From: Arthonia radiata | Taxonomy: Eukaryota; Ascomycota; Arthoniomycetes; Arthoniales; Arthoniaceae | DNA length: 64,000 nucleotides | Assembly (NCBI GenBank): GCA_002989075.1 | Contig: PSQN01000014.1 | Location: 1,414,005 to 1,478,004 of the forward strand | Reading direction: 5' to 3' | Shown: one piece after another, positions 8,878 through 19,521 of the stretch | How positions within the stretch are numbered: the stretch's first letter is position 1 | How the letters are laid out: every line of letters starts with the position of its first letter | Made by a program: the position numbers and the translations under genes | The notes under the pieces: model-generated | The model's database searches: none | Told to the model about the DNA's origin: nothing | The model's input: only the letters and a program-made list of their open reading frames with translations

Positions 8878-11752
8878 CTAACCCATACCTCCACCGAGGC
8901 CCATGCCGCTACCAGCAACCCTCCACAGCAAAGGCCCAATATCGACGAGTCCCAAGTCTCGCTCGAACCCGTAGCGCGTGCCGGATGTGCCATGTGAGCC
9001 CGCCGCGAAGGAGCCGCCGCCGGTGCCGAATAGCGTTGAGCCGCCGAAAGAAATCAAAGCCATTGCAAGTAGCGCGAAGACAAGACCCAGGATGAGCGTC
9101 CACACAGAGAGCTGCGACGGATGAGCTGTTGTCAGAGCCTTTGGCTGTGTACCGTCGGGAACAATGATGGTCTCTTCATCATCATCTTGAAAGACTGACA
9201 TGGTCTGGACTGCGGCATCGACGGTCACTGCAGCATCTGGGATGTTTGCACTGTTTGTGCTTTCCTCCGATGCTTGCATTGGGGCCGTCTGTGTTGCCTT
9301 TGTGGCGTACGTAGGTGCTGAGTGTCCATCATCTTGAGAGACTGACATGGTCTGGATTGCGGTATCGACGGTCACTGCAGCGTCTGGGACGTTTGCACTT
9401 TTTGTGCTTTCCACAGATGCGTGCATCGGATCCGTTTGTGTTGTCGCTGCGACGTACGTGGATACTTTGGCTTCGCGTAAATCCTTGTTCTCATTCTCGA
9501 GGATTTGAAAGTCTTCTTGGAGATACTCATTCTCCTCACGTCGCTTAGTGATCTCTGTCTGCATTTCCTAGAGCGCTGGGTATTAGCATAATGGAGTGTG
9601 CGAGAGGGCGCGCACGAAGGGGTATGTGCTGCTTTTAGAATAGGCGGATTCAGACAGCGACTCCTTTTCATCGACTGAAAGCCCCTCAAAGAACAACAGG
9701 AGAGATAGTGCAGGGCTGTAAGCTTACCTCGTGCTTGTCCTCGAGAGCCTTCTTCACTGTGCCGAGATCTTTTTTCGTTTGGTCGAGCTCCTCAGTGAGC
9801 TTCGTCAGCTCTCTCTGCTGCTCACTCTGTCTAACCACAGCGGCGTTCTTTTCCGTCGCTATTTCGCTGATCCTCCTCACAACGGCATCCTGCTGATCCT
9901 GATGCAACTGGTCATTCTTCTTTGTCTGGGCTTTGAAGTCTTCAAATTCCCTGTCCAGCGCATCTTTCTCGTCGCGCAGGGACTTGGCTGAAAACTTATT
10001 GAGCTTCTTGGCCTGCTCCTCTAGGTCTTGACGCAGCCGCTCAGATTGCTCTTTGGCTCGTTCTCGTTCGGCTTCGCGATCTTCAATCCGATGGTGTGCC
10101 AATCGTTTCTGCTCTTCAAGCTTCTTGGCCTGCTCCTCAAGGTCTTGACGCAGTCGCTCTGCTTCCTCTATGGCGCGATCTCGTTCGGCTTCGCGATCTT
10201 CAAGCTGTTGGTGTGCCAACTGTTTCTCTTCTTCAAAGTTCTTGGCTTGCTCCTCGAGGTCTTGACGCAGGGGCTCAGATTCCTCTCCAGCGCGATCTTC
10301 AATCCGATGGTGTGCCGACTGCTTCTCTTCTTCGAACTTCTTGGCCTGCTCCTCAAGGTCTTCACGCAGACGCTCACATTCCTCTTTGGCGCGATCTCGC
10401 TCGGCTTCGCGATCTTTAATCTCATGGTGTGCCGACTGTTTCTCTTCTTCAAGCTTCTTGGCCTGCTCCTTAAGGTCTTGACGCAGCCGCTCACATTCCT
10501 CTTTGGCGCGGTCTCGCTCGGCTTCGCGATCTTCAAGCCGATGGTGTGCTAATCCTTTCTCCTCTTCAAGCTTCTTGGCCAGGGCCTTCTCCTCCTCTAG
10601 CTCTGTAGTAGCTGTAGCAAGCTTCCCTTGCACCTCTCTTAATTCTTGGCTGTTCTGCTCAATCGCCAACTGGAATTCATTGTGAGCCAGCTCGACCTGT
10701 GCCTGAAGTTGTTGCTTGTCCTGCTCTGAAAGCTGGCTGCGATCAAGTGGCATTTGTGCCAGCATGTGTTGGGCTGCGGCAGCATCAGACTGCAGTGCGT
10801 CGATGCGAAGATCTTTATCGTTGGCCGCTTTCTGGAGACGCGCGATCTCGTCGTTCCAACCCGTGGCTTCACGGTCGAACTGGTTGCGCAGGTCGTGCAT
10901 CTCGGCGTCTTTGTCTGCCAGCGCTTTGCCCGTTCCAGTTTGCCATTGTTGCATTGCATCCTGTGCTTCCGCTTGCGCACTCTGCTTGAAGGCTTGGAGA
11001 GACTCGTTCTCGGTCCGAAGGTCTTGGTTGCTGAACTCGAGGCTGTCATGCTTGGCAAGTATGGTATCATACTGCTTCTTGAGCTTGTGCTTCTCACCTT
11101 GGAGGTTGGCATTGTCGTCAGAGTTCTCCGCGAGTTGGCCTTTGAGTTCAGTGACTTGGTTCTTCCAATAGTTAAGCTGGACTGTTGTCTCCAACAGCTT
11201 GTCCTTCTCCCGAACTGCATCTTGCAGCTCCCTAGTGGTCTGCTTGATGGCATTCTCTTTTTCAATGAGCTGAGAGCGAAGCTGCTTCGAATTCGAATCC
11301 AGCTGATTGATCTGTCCCTTGAGATCATTGAAGTCAGGGTTCGCTTGCTGCATGTTTTTCATCTGGCCATGGTATTTTAGAGCGGTGGCCTTGAGCCTCT
11401 CCACCTGAGCGTTATGGGTCTTGATCAGCTCAGCTTTGACCGCGCCGGCGTCTTGGGTCTCGGCCCTGAGGATTTTCACATCATCTTCGAGGTCGAGGAT
11501 CCTCTGATCCTTGCTCTTGATGATTTTCTCGAAATCTGAATTAGGGTTAGTAAAACCCTGGTTTCCGGCAAAAATCGCGCCTTGCAAGAGCGACGTCGAT
11601 GACTTGACGACTTTCTTTGCACCCGTCATCTGAGTGCTTGCAGCCTGGCGCTGCGGGGCTGAGGGAGATGCAGGAGCTGCTGCCTGCTGCTTGGGTGCTG
11701 TGCCATTGAGGTAGCGCTCGTAGAGCGCGAGCGCAGCTGGGTCGCTGGCCAT
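8878..11752 (-). CDS. long coiled-coil membrane protein with QT (LC8-like) motifs
   Basis: Exons 11752-9728 and 9567-8878, joined in phase 0 over a 160-nt intron (GTAAGC...CTCTAG), give 904 residues. The start is ATG at 11752 (cgccATGgcc, MASDPAALALYERYLNG); the upstream open frame is probably 5' UTR. Residues 130-710 are almost continuous coiled coil and contain about five tandem 39-residue repeats (EEQAKKLEEEKxxAHHxIxD type). Exon 2 carries an approximately 50-residue tandem duplication holding four QT motifs: TTQTDP, AIQTMS, KATQTAP and AVQTMS. A single hydrophobic segment (VWTLILGLVFALLAMALISF, near 830-850) precedes a short Gly-rich tail. This predicts a membrane-anchored rod that could dock dynein light chain (KxTQT is the LC8 consensus). 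I recognise no named orthologue; golgin-like tether or nuclear-envelope roles are possible. Confidence 0.8.
9200..9453 (-). repeat. tandem duplication (about 150 bp) carrying QT motifs
   Basis: Segments near 9200-9303 and 9350-9453 are close copies (shared core tcgacggtcactgcagc). Each encodes a TQT motif, about 20 Ser/Ala-rich residues, then VTVDxAxQTMS. The duplication sits between the coiled coil and the membrane segment. Confidence 0.8.
10005..10575 (-). repeat. tandem 117-bp coding repeats in the coiled coil
   Basis: About five units of 39 residues (KLEEEK..AHHRIEDREAERDRAKEE.ERLRQDLEEQA consensus, here broken at variable sites), one shortened to about 33 residues. DNA copies share phrases such as ggcctgctcctcaaggtctt. 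Recombination between units could change rod length. Confidence 0.85.
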
Positions 11753-12711
11753 GGCGAAATTGACGGCGGCGGCGGCAGTGGTATGAGCAAGGGAAAGAAG
11801 AGAAGGATCAGTAGGGTTTGCTGCTTGTAGGCAGCTCTCTTGCACAGTGTGAGTATGGCAAGTATGTTCAAGAGATGAAGAGAATGTTTGGTGCGCCAGA
11901 GGAAGAGGAAGAGATTGAGAAGATGGCTGGAGGCATTCAAACGCTGAACAATAGGAAGGCGGAACGAGAGCGAGCAGGATGGGAAGTGAGGGCAATTGTC
12001 AAACGGGAAAGTGTAGCGCAATCAGAATGGCTGGGAACAAAGAGCGTTGCCTAGGTGAGAAGTGGGCTCGCCGTTTGCATGCGTCAAGTGAGGCTTTCAT
12101 CTGGTCTGGGATGAGATGAAACTTGATGATGGGCAGTATCGCCTTTCCCTCCTTCATATTAAGAGCATGCAGGTGTCCTAATGATACACTGAATGGCCAC
12201 AGGTGTCTCGTTCAGCGAACGATAGGTTTCGACGGCGTTTCCACGTGTACTTTGCGTACCGGTGCCCTAGCAACTCATGTGTACTTATTTACTCACAGAC
12301 GAGCGCGTCTGCTCTATCACGGCTTTACTAGAAGACAGAATGTCAATACTCAAGGAGCGCATTATCTACAACGCAATAAAGAGCGCCAGGTTTACATTGT
12401 TTCTTAATATCAATAACCAATCTACGTAGGGCTCCACTGCAATGTTGCTTCGTCAAAGCAAACCCCAATGCTTTGGAGAGAATGACCAGCAAAGATCTGC
12501 GAGTGCGCTTCCAGCAGTCATCGCATGAACTGACAATATAACCTAGACAATGCTCTAATAGCAATATGCTTTAGCACAGTAAATCCCGTCGTTGGTAGGC
12601 TTTCTCGCCAGCAAGGTCTTTCCAGCGCGCTTTCAATTGTCATGTCATTGCGATCATACTACAATCTACCCAATACTCTGATAACGCCACGCTCCAGTTC
12701 AGCAAGTCGAC
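11753..12711. other. intergenic region
   Basis: Promoter and 5' UTR of the coiled-coil gene at the low end and the 3' UTR of the Rab GAP gene at the high end. No supportable gene, RNA or repeat between. Confidence 0.4.
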
Positions 12712-15700
12712 CTATGCCTCGAATTCTATTCTCCCTTTCCCATTCCCTCGCGCTCTCGATGTTTCCGCGGCGCCGATTTCTTTGTCCACCTCGCGGCTGC
12801 TCTCAGTCTCGCTGATGGGCGCGTCCATTAAAGACACCCCAGGCGTCGCAGGAGTCTTGAGCTCAGCCTCTGCACCTAGATCTATGGCCTCCTCGTCTTC
12901 ATCTTCATCGTCCTGCGCAGTGCCGGTAGCATTATGCTCGATGTCTTTTTGCGCCTCGTCCATGCGTTTGCGCACTTCCGCAGCCACGCGCATCCCGTCT
13001 GTCACTATGTTATCCAGCATCCCGCGGAGACCGCGGTTGCCAGGTGGTACAACGCCGCCAGCTACGGGACCTGTTGTGATGTGACCAGTCGCATCGACGT
13101 TGTGTGTCGGGATGGGGGGAGCAGCAGATTTGAGATTTGAGAATGTTGTGAGGTTGCCGGCACCCGCAGAGCGACCAGTGGCTAGCTCGGAAGGCGTCGG
13201 GCCGTCGAAGAGATGGAAAGAATTGGGGAAGAGGCTGTCGAAAAATTGTTCGAGAGTCTCATCAGCGAGTATAAGCATGCGGAACGTCGGCAGTGTGATG
13301 TGCACTGGCTTGTTCGGGTCCAGGGCGACGTTCGCCGATGACCGTCGGTCAGGATTGCTGGAGCTGTGCTGCACTGAAGATGATAGTGTATTGAAGCTAT
13401 CGTCCTTGCCGTCAGCAACGAGTAGTTCCTCTTCGTCTTCTTCATCTCCAATGCTGAAGGAGCTCACTTGCTTCTCCACTTGTTCGGCTTCTTCTGCAGA
13501 TGTCGGCTCGATGCCTTCTTGTCGCATTGCATGATCTGGATCAGCATATTCGAAGCATCTACGAATGAAAGCTGAGATGCCACTTAGGAATGATACGTCT
13601 CCGTTGACGGCGGAGGGGTCTTCAAGGCCTTCAGCCATCGAGCCTTGGGCGCTTCTTCGGCCTTGCCCACCAGTCGACGGAGGACCGAAGCCGCGGCGCG
13701 AGAGAAATAGCAGGCCTTCTGACATCTTCAGGATACCTTCGCGATCCACTTTGCCGGTATTGTCATCGTCGTATAGATCAAAAAAGTACGCGATGGTAGC
13801 CATGATGTCTTTCTTGCCTTTGATCTTCACCACGCCAGAAACGACATTCTGGAGGCTCAACTCGCCCTTTTGCTCAGAGTCCCATTTACCGAACAGTCTT
13901 TGCATGAAGTCATGGTCGGCAGGCTCCGCATGAGATCCCCATTCACCCATCTCCTTGGTCCCTCTCCAACTGTTCGTCTTCTTGAGGTGTGGTACGCCGT
14001 TGTCAGACACTGCCCATCGTGCAACTCCAGCCATAAACTCTCGGAACGCATCGTAATTCACTTGCGTTGGGCTTGGACCGAGACCCACGCGACCCATCTC
14101 GACGCTGTTGTTGCTGGCGACGCCCGTAACCATCTCGTTAGCTTTCAACACCCCGGCTTTCGTGTTTTTGTCAGTCTGCTGACGACGAATCTGCTGCCTC
14201 TGTTGGCGCTCATAAAGAATGCCGTAGAAGCGGTCATAAAGGAAGCCGAGGTCATTCGTACTTAAAGCTTTGCTGTCAGGCCCCAAATTGCGTATTGAGG
14301 TGCGCTTGGCAAAGTTCTCGATGTTCTGCAGGACGGCATCCTTGTGCCTTGCACGCTGGTCTGAAATTGTCTGCTGTGTGACTCCTGAGAATTCCTGCAG
14401 CGCGACTACAAGGAGTTCTTGGAATTTGGTAATGGCACGATACTTGGGGTTGCTCGACGTCGGGTGTGCAGACTCATCTAGTCTGGAGAAGTATGTCTTT
14501 AGCACGGAGATGAACGTACCGTCATCAGAAGCATCGAGCAGCTCTTCTCCGTTGATTCTGAGAATCGCTAGGCCGATCTGGAAAAGCACCTTCGGTCCTT
14601 CCAAGAAGAACATGTCGAGGACTCGAAAAGCAAATACCAGCGGCATTGAATTGATATACAGGGAGAGAAACCACGGCAGAGATACCACTGACAGTTGCAC
14701 GTCGGCTTTGACCAGGTGGTCCCAGAGGATTGGCATGGTCTTTTCAACGAGCGACTCGAATACGCGTTGATCTAAAAGTGTACCGTACATCGTGGTTGAA
14801 TAATACCCCGGTAGCAACCGGTCACAGAGTACCGACAGAATATAGAATGCTTGAGATTCAGACATGTATCTGTTCACATAAGTCACCGTCGTTCGTCGGA
14901 CGTGGGTAAGGGAAGGAAAGCTTACATTAAGAGAGCTGCGACGACAATGTTCATGGCCTGGCAGTACCCGACCGATTCATTAATCCATGAATACGCAGTA
15001 AGGACTCTGCGTAACCGTCCAATGCCTTCATCGCTCTGAAAGCCAGGATATTCAGGCAAGCTGCGGTTCAAGTCTTTCTCAATCTCGTCAATAGCCATGG
15101 AATTTTGGCCGTCATATTTCCTCAGCGTGTCCTGATACAGTTCCGGAGTCTGAAGCCTCAAGAAAAGAGATCCAGATGTGAGTTCCCATACTTCTCCTCG
15201 TAGCCGATTTGGTAGACCGACGCGTATCAACTTGTGAAAGTTGGGCTGCCGCACGAGCGTGACGTTTCGTCCGTTTTCCAGCATATATTCCCGCCATAGC
15301 CGCATCTTGCTTTTGTCGCGTAATTTTCGTGCATCCCCGGGATATCTAAACAAGGTGCCCAATCCCACATCAGGGGGTTTGATGCTCTTGCTCTCGTCTT
15401 TCTCCTCACTCTTGATATCTTTGACGTCGTCTGTTTTGAGCAGGTACTCGGAATAGCACTGTAGAGACACCGCTCGCAGATTCGCCATATCCTTCACGGC
15501 TGACCGAAGTCCCTTCTTAAGGCCATCACAGAAGCGCTCGCACTGCGGCTGATTGCCCACGAGCTCTAAAGTGAACTTCCGGGGAGGTAACTTGCTGTCG
15601 CTGAAACCTGACCATGTTGTCATTGACAGTGCGAACTGCAAATGGGCGCTATTGAGTCTCTCCACTCTGCGGATCGTGCATAGCGGCAACGTAAAGCCGT

Positions 15701-16067
15701 TGCCGACAGGTCCGCTGCCATACGTCTGGCCAGTGAAGGCGCTCGATGCGCTTAAGCTTGAGGAGGGCGTGAAGCTGGAAGCTTTGGTGGAAAAGCAGAG
15801 GAAGTGCTCGCTCAGGTGGAGTCTTCCCTCATAGTGTGCAGTTGGTCGTTGGGGAATCTCTTTCTCACTGTTGGTGGGGTGACGGGGTGCATGGAGAATG
15901 AGCTGCGCGCTGATCTCGTCTATAGGATTTTGGGTGTCCGGCAAGCGGAATTGATGACGGAACAGGGTTGCTTTTGAGGATCTGCGGTCGGTGGAAAAGG
16001 CGTCTCGGGGAAAGAGGTCATTCGTCTCAATGAAGGTGGATGCTTTTTGGACGAGGTTCTGGAACAT
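12712..16067 (-). CDS. Rab GTPase-activating protein, GRAM-TBC-EF-hand (Gyp2/Mdr1 family)
   Basis: Exons 16067-14926 and 14869-12712 join over a 56-nt intron (GTAAGC...GAACAG) to restore NIVVAALLIYMSESQAF, giving 1,099 residues. Start ATG at 16067 (MFQNLVQKASTF) is the first ATG after an open TTG-led stretch. A GRAM-like N-terminal region (about 60-200) is followed by a TBC domain (about 285-490) with the arginine finger IEKDLNRSLPEYPGF and glutamine finger GYCQAMN both intact, so it should be catalytic. An EF-hand loop (DDDNTGKVDREG, near 748) and an acidic disordered C terminus follow. Family members accelerate GTP hydrolysis by Ypt/Rab proteins in vesicle traffic. Domain order matches fungal Gyp2/Mdr1. 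Position 12 of the EF loop is Gly rather than the usual Glu. Confidence 0.92.
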
Positions 16068-16954
16068 GACTGTGTTGGCGCGATAGCCCAAGTTCCTGGA
16101 GTCATCTGGCGCTTGTGCACTCCATGAGAGCTTCTAAGTCTTATAGAGGAGCAATAAGTCTGAGGATTGTCGAGTATCGCAAGGTTGCAATTCATTTGAT
16201 CACTTCGCGTACGCGTTTCTGGAGCTGTTCTTGGCAGGGTCATTTCAAGAGGCGGTTTCTCTTAGCGGCAGTCGCGCAGCACTGAATCAACAAAGGCAAG
16301 CGCACAATCCAGACCACGCATATGTGTATCGCCAAAAAGCCTGAGGCAATGTGTGATAGTTTCATTCAATTTTCAATGATACCGATAGCCTGCGCCGTAA
16401 GAAGTATCTGCTTCAACTCCAACCGCATCGAGGGCTCCATGGTTCAGGCTCATACCCTTCGATTGACAATGCCTTTGCGAGATACGTTGCCATCTGCACT
16501 GTTTTTAAGGACTGATACCACATCTCTTCGAGGCGGCGTGCAGCGGTGCGTAGGGACTAGTTGCGCAACGTCCGCAGTTCGCAACAGGCGCCGAAGCCCA
16601 GAGCTCTCTGCGCACAGGATGAGTCACGGATACCGGTCCAGTGTTTCAGTCGCCGGCGCCGGTGAAGTCGCCATCACCAGTCCTGCGGCCACAACAATGC
16701 AGCCGCTGAGCTCACAGTAGCTCTCAAAAGTCGTTGGTAAAGGGTTGACTTCTGGCTGTACGATCTGTGTCATTATTGATTGACGTTCTGGCTGATCGTA
16801 GGTGAATCTAGATCGCATGAGCGGCTCTCTGATATCATCCGTATATCCGCCTCGAATGAGTTGTGGTATAGTCGTACGCGTTGTGCGGAAAATGCAGAAT
16901 GTCTACCAGATCCGAGTTGACTTATAGATGATGCTGGTTCGCGAGTAGGGATCA
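16068..16954. other. upstream region of the Rab GAP gene
   Basis: Should contain the Rab GAP promoter. Minus-strand frames 16955-16773 and 16818-16624 are open and protein-like in part (for example TYDQPERQSIMTQIVQ) but I could not join them to each other or to the next candidate exon with valid splice phases. Confidence 0.3.
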
Positions 16955-17300
16955 TTACCCATTGTTGTCAAAGAGGCTCGGACCCGTGAAACGAGGCGCT
17001 TGCAAGTTGATGGGCGCCCTCAATCGATCGTTCTGTGCCAAGGAAGCGAAACCAAGCGTCAGCCCCGAATAGCTACGAGAGACAGTGGAGGGTACCACAG
17101 GCGGACTGGTCGGCGATAGCGATAGAGACGTCAAATCTGAGGCGCTGGGAGATTGCTGTGGATCAATTGCCTGTGATCTACCTGGAGACAGCATGGCTTG
17201 CTTGTCGACCGGGGCCATCAATGGCGGAAGAGAAGTATCTCGAATACTTTGGTAGACCGAAGGAGCTTGTCTTGGCTGGAGATGCTGGTGGCGAGGCTAG
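16955..17300 (-). CDS. possible terminal exon of an unresolved Ser/Pro-rich gene
   Basis: An open minus-strand stretch begins right after a plausible acceptor (tctcgctag) and reads PRHQHLQPRQAPSVYQS, then a Ser/Pro-rich segment, ending QAPRFTGPSLFDNNG and TAA. Composition looks like a genuine disordered fungal region rather than chance. An upstream intron end (gctaac plus pyrimidines plus ttcag near 17481) hints at more exons, but I could not find a start codon or a consistent chain. Function unknown. An opposite-strand ORF (17035-17316) overlaps and cannot be fully excluded. Confidence 0.25.
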
Positions 17301-18341
17301 CGAGAATGTGAGATAGACGCAGGCGAATGGAACGCCGGGCAACAGGGCCGTCGATTGTGTTTAATAATAGATAATACGTTACGAATACTGTGTGTGGTTT
17401 ACTCTGGAGGACTTAGGAGACTAGTATCAATAGCCGAGACGATGTAGGATGGATATGCTCAATCCTAACACGATACTAACCTGAATGAAAGAATAGAATG
17501 TGTTAGCAGAAAAGTGACGACCTTTAGCAACGTGATAAAGAATTCATCGCCAGTACATGACGCGTTCTAGATGAATCCAAGGTCGCGCATTCACCTTATT
17601 TAGCCGTCACGGCCGTCTACAGTAATGCATCTGGTACTGTTCAGTAAATCAATTTACATCTTCGAGATGGCCGGCGGCATAGCCATGACATGCTCAGATA
17701 CTTGACCAAGCCAGAAGCGTCTCATGACTGCGGCGAAGAGGTTGGAGCAGGGAGAAAGAGTTAACAAAGGGTGAGAGAAATGAGCGCGGAATAAAGTATG
17801 TCCGTCCAGTAAACAACAATCTCAGTGACACTCTTGCTTCCGCATCCTCAATTCTGCCTTGTGAGTTAATCTGGCTTATCGGCTGTACGTTGATGCAGCC
17901 TAGTCTACCAATCTATTCGCTCAAGTCGCGTCAGTATACGAGACGTGCGACTGGCCTGAGCACTCACGATGCTGAAACAAATCCCTTTGATTGGCTTTCA
18001 AGCCCTCATTGTCTGCGAAACAGCGCTTACGACACAATGCTCTTCAGCTTGCCGCGCTTACGACGAAGTCACTGTGCGGCTGCATGAGTACCGGCGATTG
18101 TTCAAGTATGCCACTGTGCTTGTTGTGTTTTGCGGAACATTGTCAAAACTTCCCACCCTCGTTGAAGCTCTGTTGCTGTTGGACAGTATTAGTCGTTTTT
18201 TCTTTTCACGAAGCCAGTCTTTCGCTAAGATAAAGCCTTGACATTCCTTCTAATTGCTCTAGCAACATATCAATACACTGATCGCTGGCCGATCGAGTAC
18301 AGTAACGATCTAAAATTACGACAAATTCCGTTTCCAGCAGC
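17301..18341. other. intergenic region before the MARVEL gene
   Basis: Promoter of the plus-strand MARVEL gene near its end. Short ORFs at 17890-18241 are not convincing. Possible upstream exons of the minus-strand candidate could lie around 17480-17560. Confidence 0.3.
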
Positions 18342-18905
18342 ATGAGCTTCCTGTATGGCGAGGGCATGGCCCACCAAATCACCAAGCTCATCTTTCGCGC
18401 ACTACAGTTCGTACTCGGCTTGACCGTTGCCGGTATCTACGGCGCCCACGTCCGTGATCAACAAGCTCACCACCAGTCACCCGATCCCGTTTTCGTCTTT
18501 GCGGTGGTCGTCGGCGGTCTATCGTGCGTTACCGCGATCATATACGCCCTACCAAAGGTAAAAGCTTACTTCGCCTTCGCTTGGGACTCGCTGCTTTGCG
18601 TCTTCTGGCTCGCAGTCTTCGGGAAGTTTGCAAGCCTGTTCTTGAACCGCAACAGCAACAATCCCAAAGACGTCTACCAAGGCACCAACACTCAGCAGAT
18701 GAAAAACACCGTCTGGGTGGACCTGATCAGCCTTGCACTTTGGGCTCTGACCGCCGCTTACGGCCTGGTAGTCTTCCTGCGCCGGCGCAGGCTCTCCCGG
18801 GATGTGGAAATAGGAGGTAGTCATCCCGACTACGAGATGGACAAGCCCATGACCCAGTATGCTCAAGCTCCCCCTATCCCCTTCGGCAGCAGGCCAATGC
18901 CATAG
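18342..18905 (+). CDS. MARVEL-domain-like four-span membrane protein
   Basis: A single-exon gene of 187 residues starting at ATG 18342 (cagcATGagc). Four hydrophobic spans lie near residues 14-36, 48-70, 76-98 and 125-147. A basic RRRR stop-transfer follows the fourth, then a short Pro-rich cytosolic tail. The layout (TKLIFRALQFVLGLTVAGIY in span 1, a charged loop with NPKDVY between spans 3 and 4) fits fungal MARVEL-like plasma-membrane or eisosome-associated proteins. These organise membrane domains or vesicle traffic. No catalytic motif is seen. The family call rests on topology and overall look rather than a diagnostic motif. Confidence 0.75.
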   Translation: MSFLYGEGMAHQITKLIFRALQFVLGLTVAGIYGAHVRDQQAHHQSPDPVFVFAVVVGGLSCVTAIIYALPKVKAYFAFAWDSLLCVFWLAVFGKFASLFLNRNSNNPKDVYQGTNTQQMKNTVWVDLISLALWALTAAYGLVVFLRRRRLSRDVEIGGSHPDYEMDKPMTQYAQAPPIPFGSRPMP

Positions 18906-19521
18906 CAAGTTTATTGTTGAGCGAGCCTCTAACTATACCAATAGGCTCCCCAAAGCTTTCTTCGCAAAGTGGAGAAAGTAATACCATCTATAGTATTACG
19001 CAGCCAGGACTTTATGCTCATTGCAAGCGTGCAAGCATATCTAAACCTCCCCTGAACACAAAAACAATCCTCCATATGTATTTCTTCTTTCATGGTCCTC
19101 ATCATTCATTTCCGAAACCTTCGCGCTCCATCGCACATCGAAAGAAATCTTTGCAGGGAATTTCAATCCTCTGGTCTGTGCATGTCTTCATGACAGTGCG
19201 CTGCAGTGACTGCGTAGAAGATTGCTTGGCTCGGTGTACGAGTCATAACTTGCTCATGTCAAATACCACAATGCGCTTTCTCTGATTTCGGCGTTGCCAT
19301 TTGCCGGTGACTACCGGATAATTGGAGCTTGAAACAATGCTCTCGTTTAAGAAGAGCCGCTACTTAGATATGGCGGACCCTCATCGACGTAACAATTGCG
19401 TCTTGTGTTCACACTCACCACCACTGACCAATTGAGAGACCAACAGCTTAGGTTCGATTTGCGGCGAACACCCGCTCTGGTACCGCCTGTCAGGCTAATA
19501 CTTCCACGTGGATCTTTCGCA
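18906..19521. other. intergenic region
   Basis: 3' UTR of the MARVEL gene and the promoter of the ferric reductase gene. A spurious ORF at 18914-19285 has no protein-like features. Confidence 0.4.
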
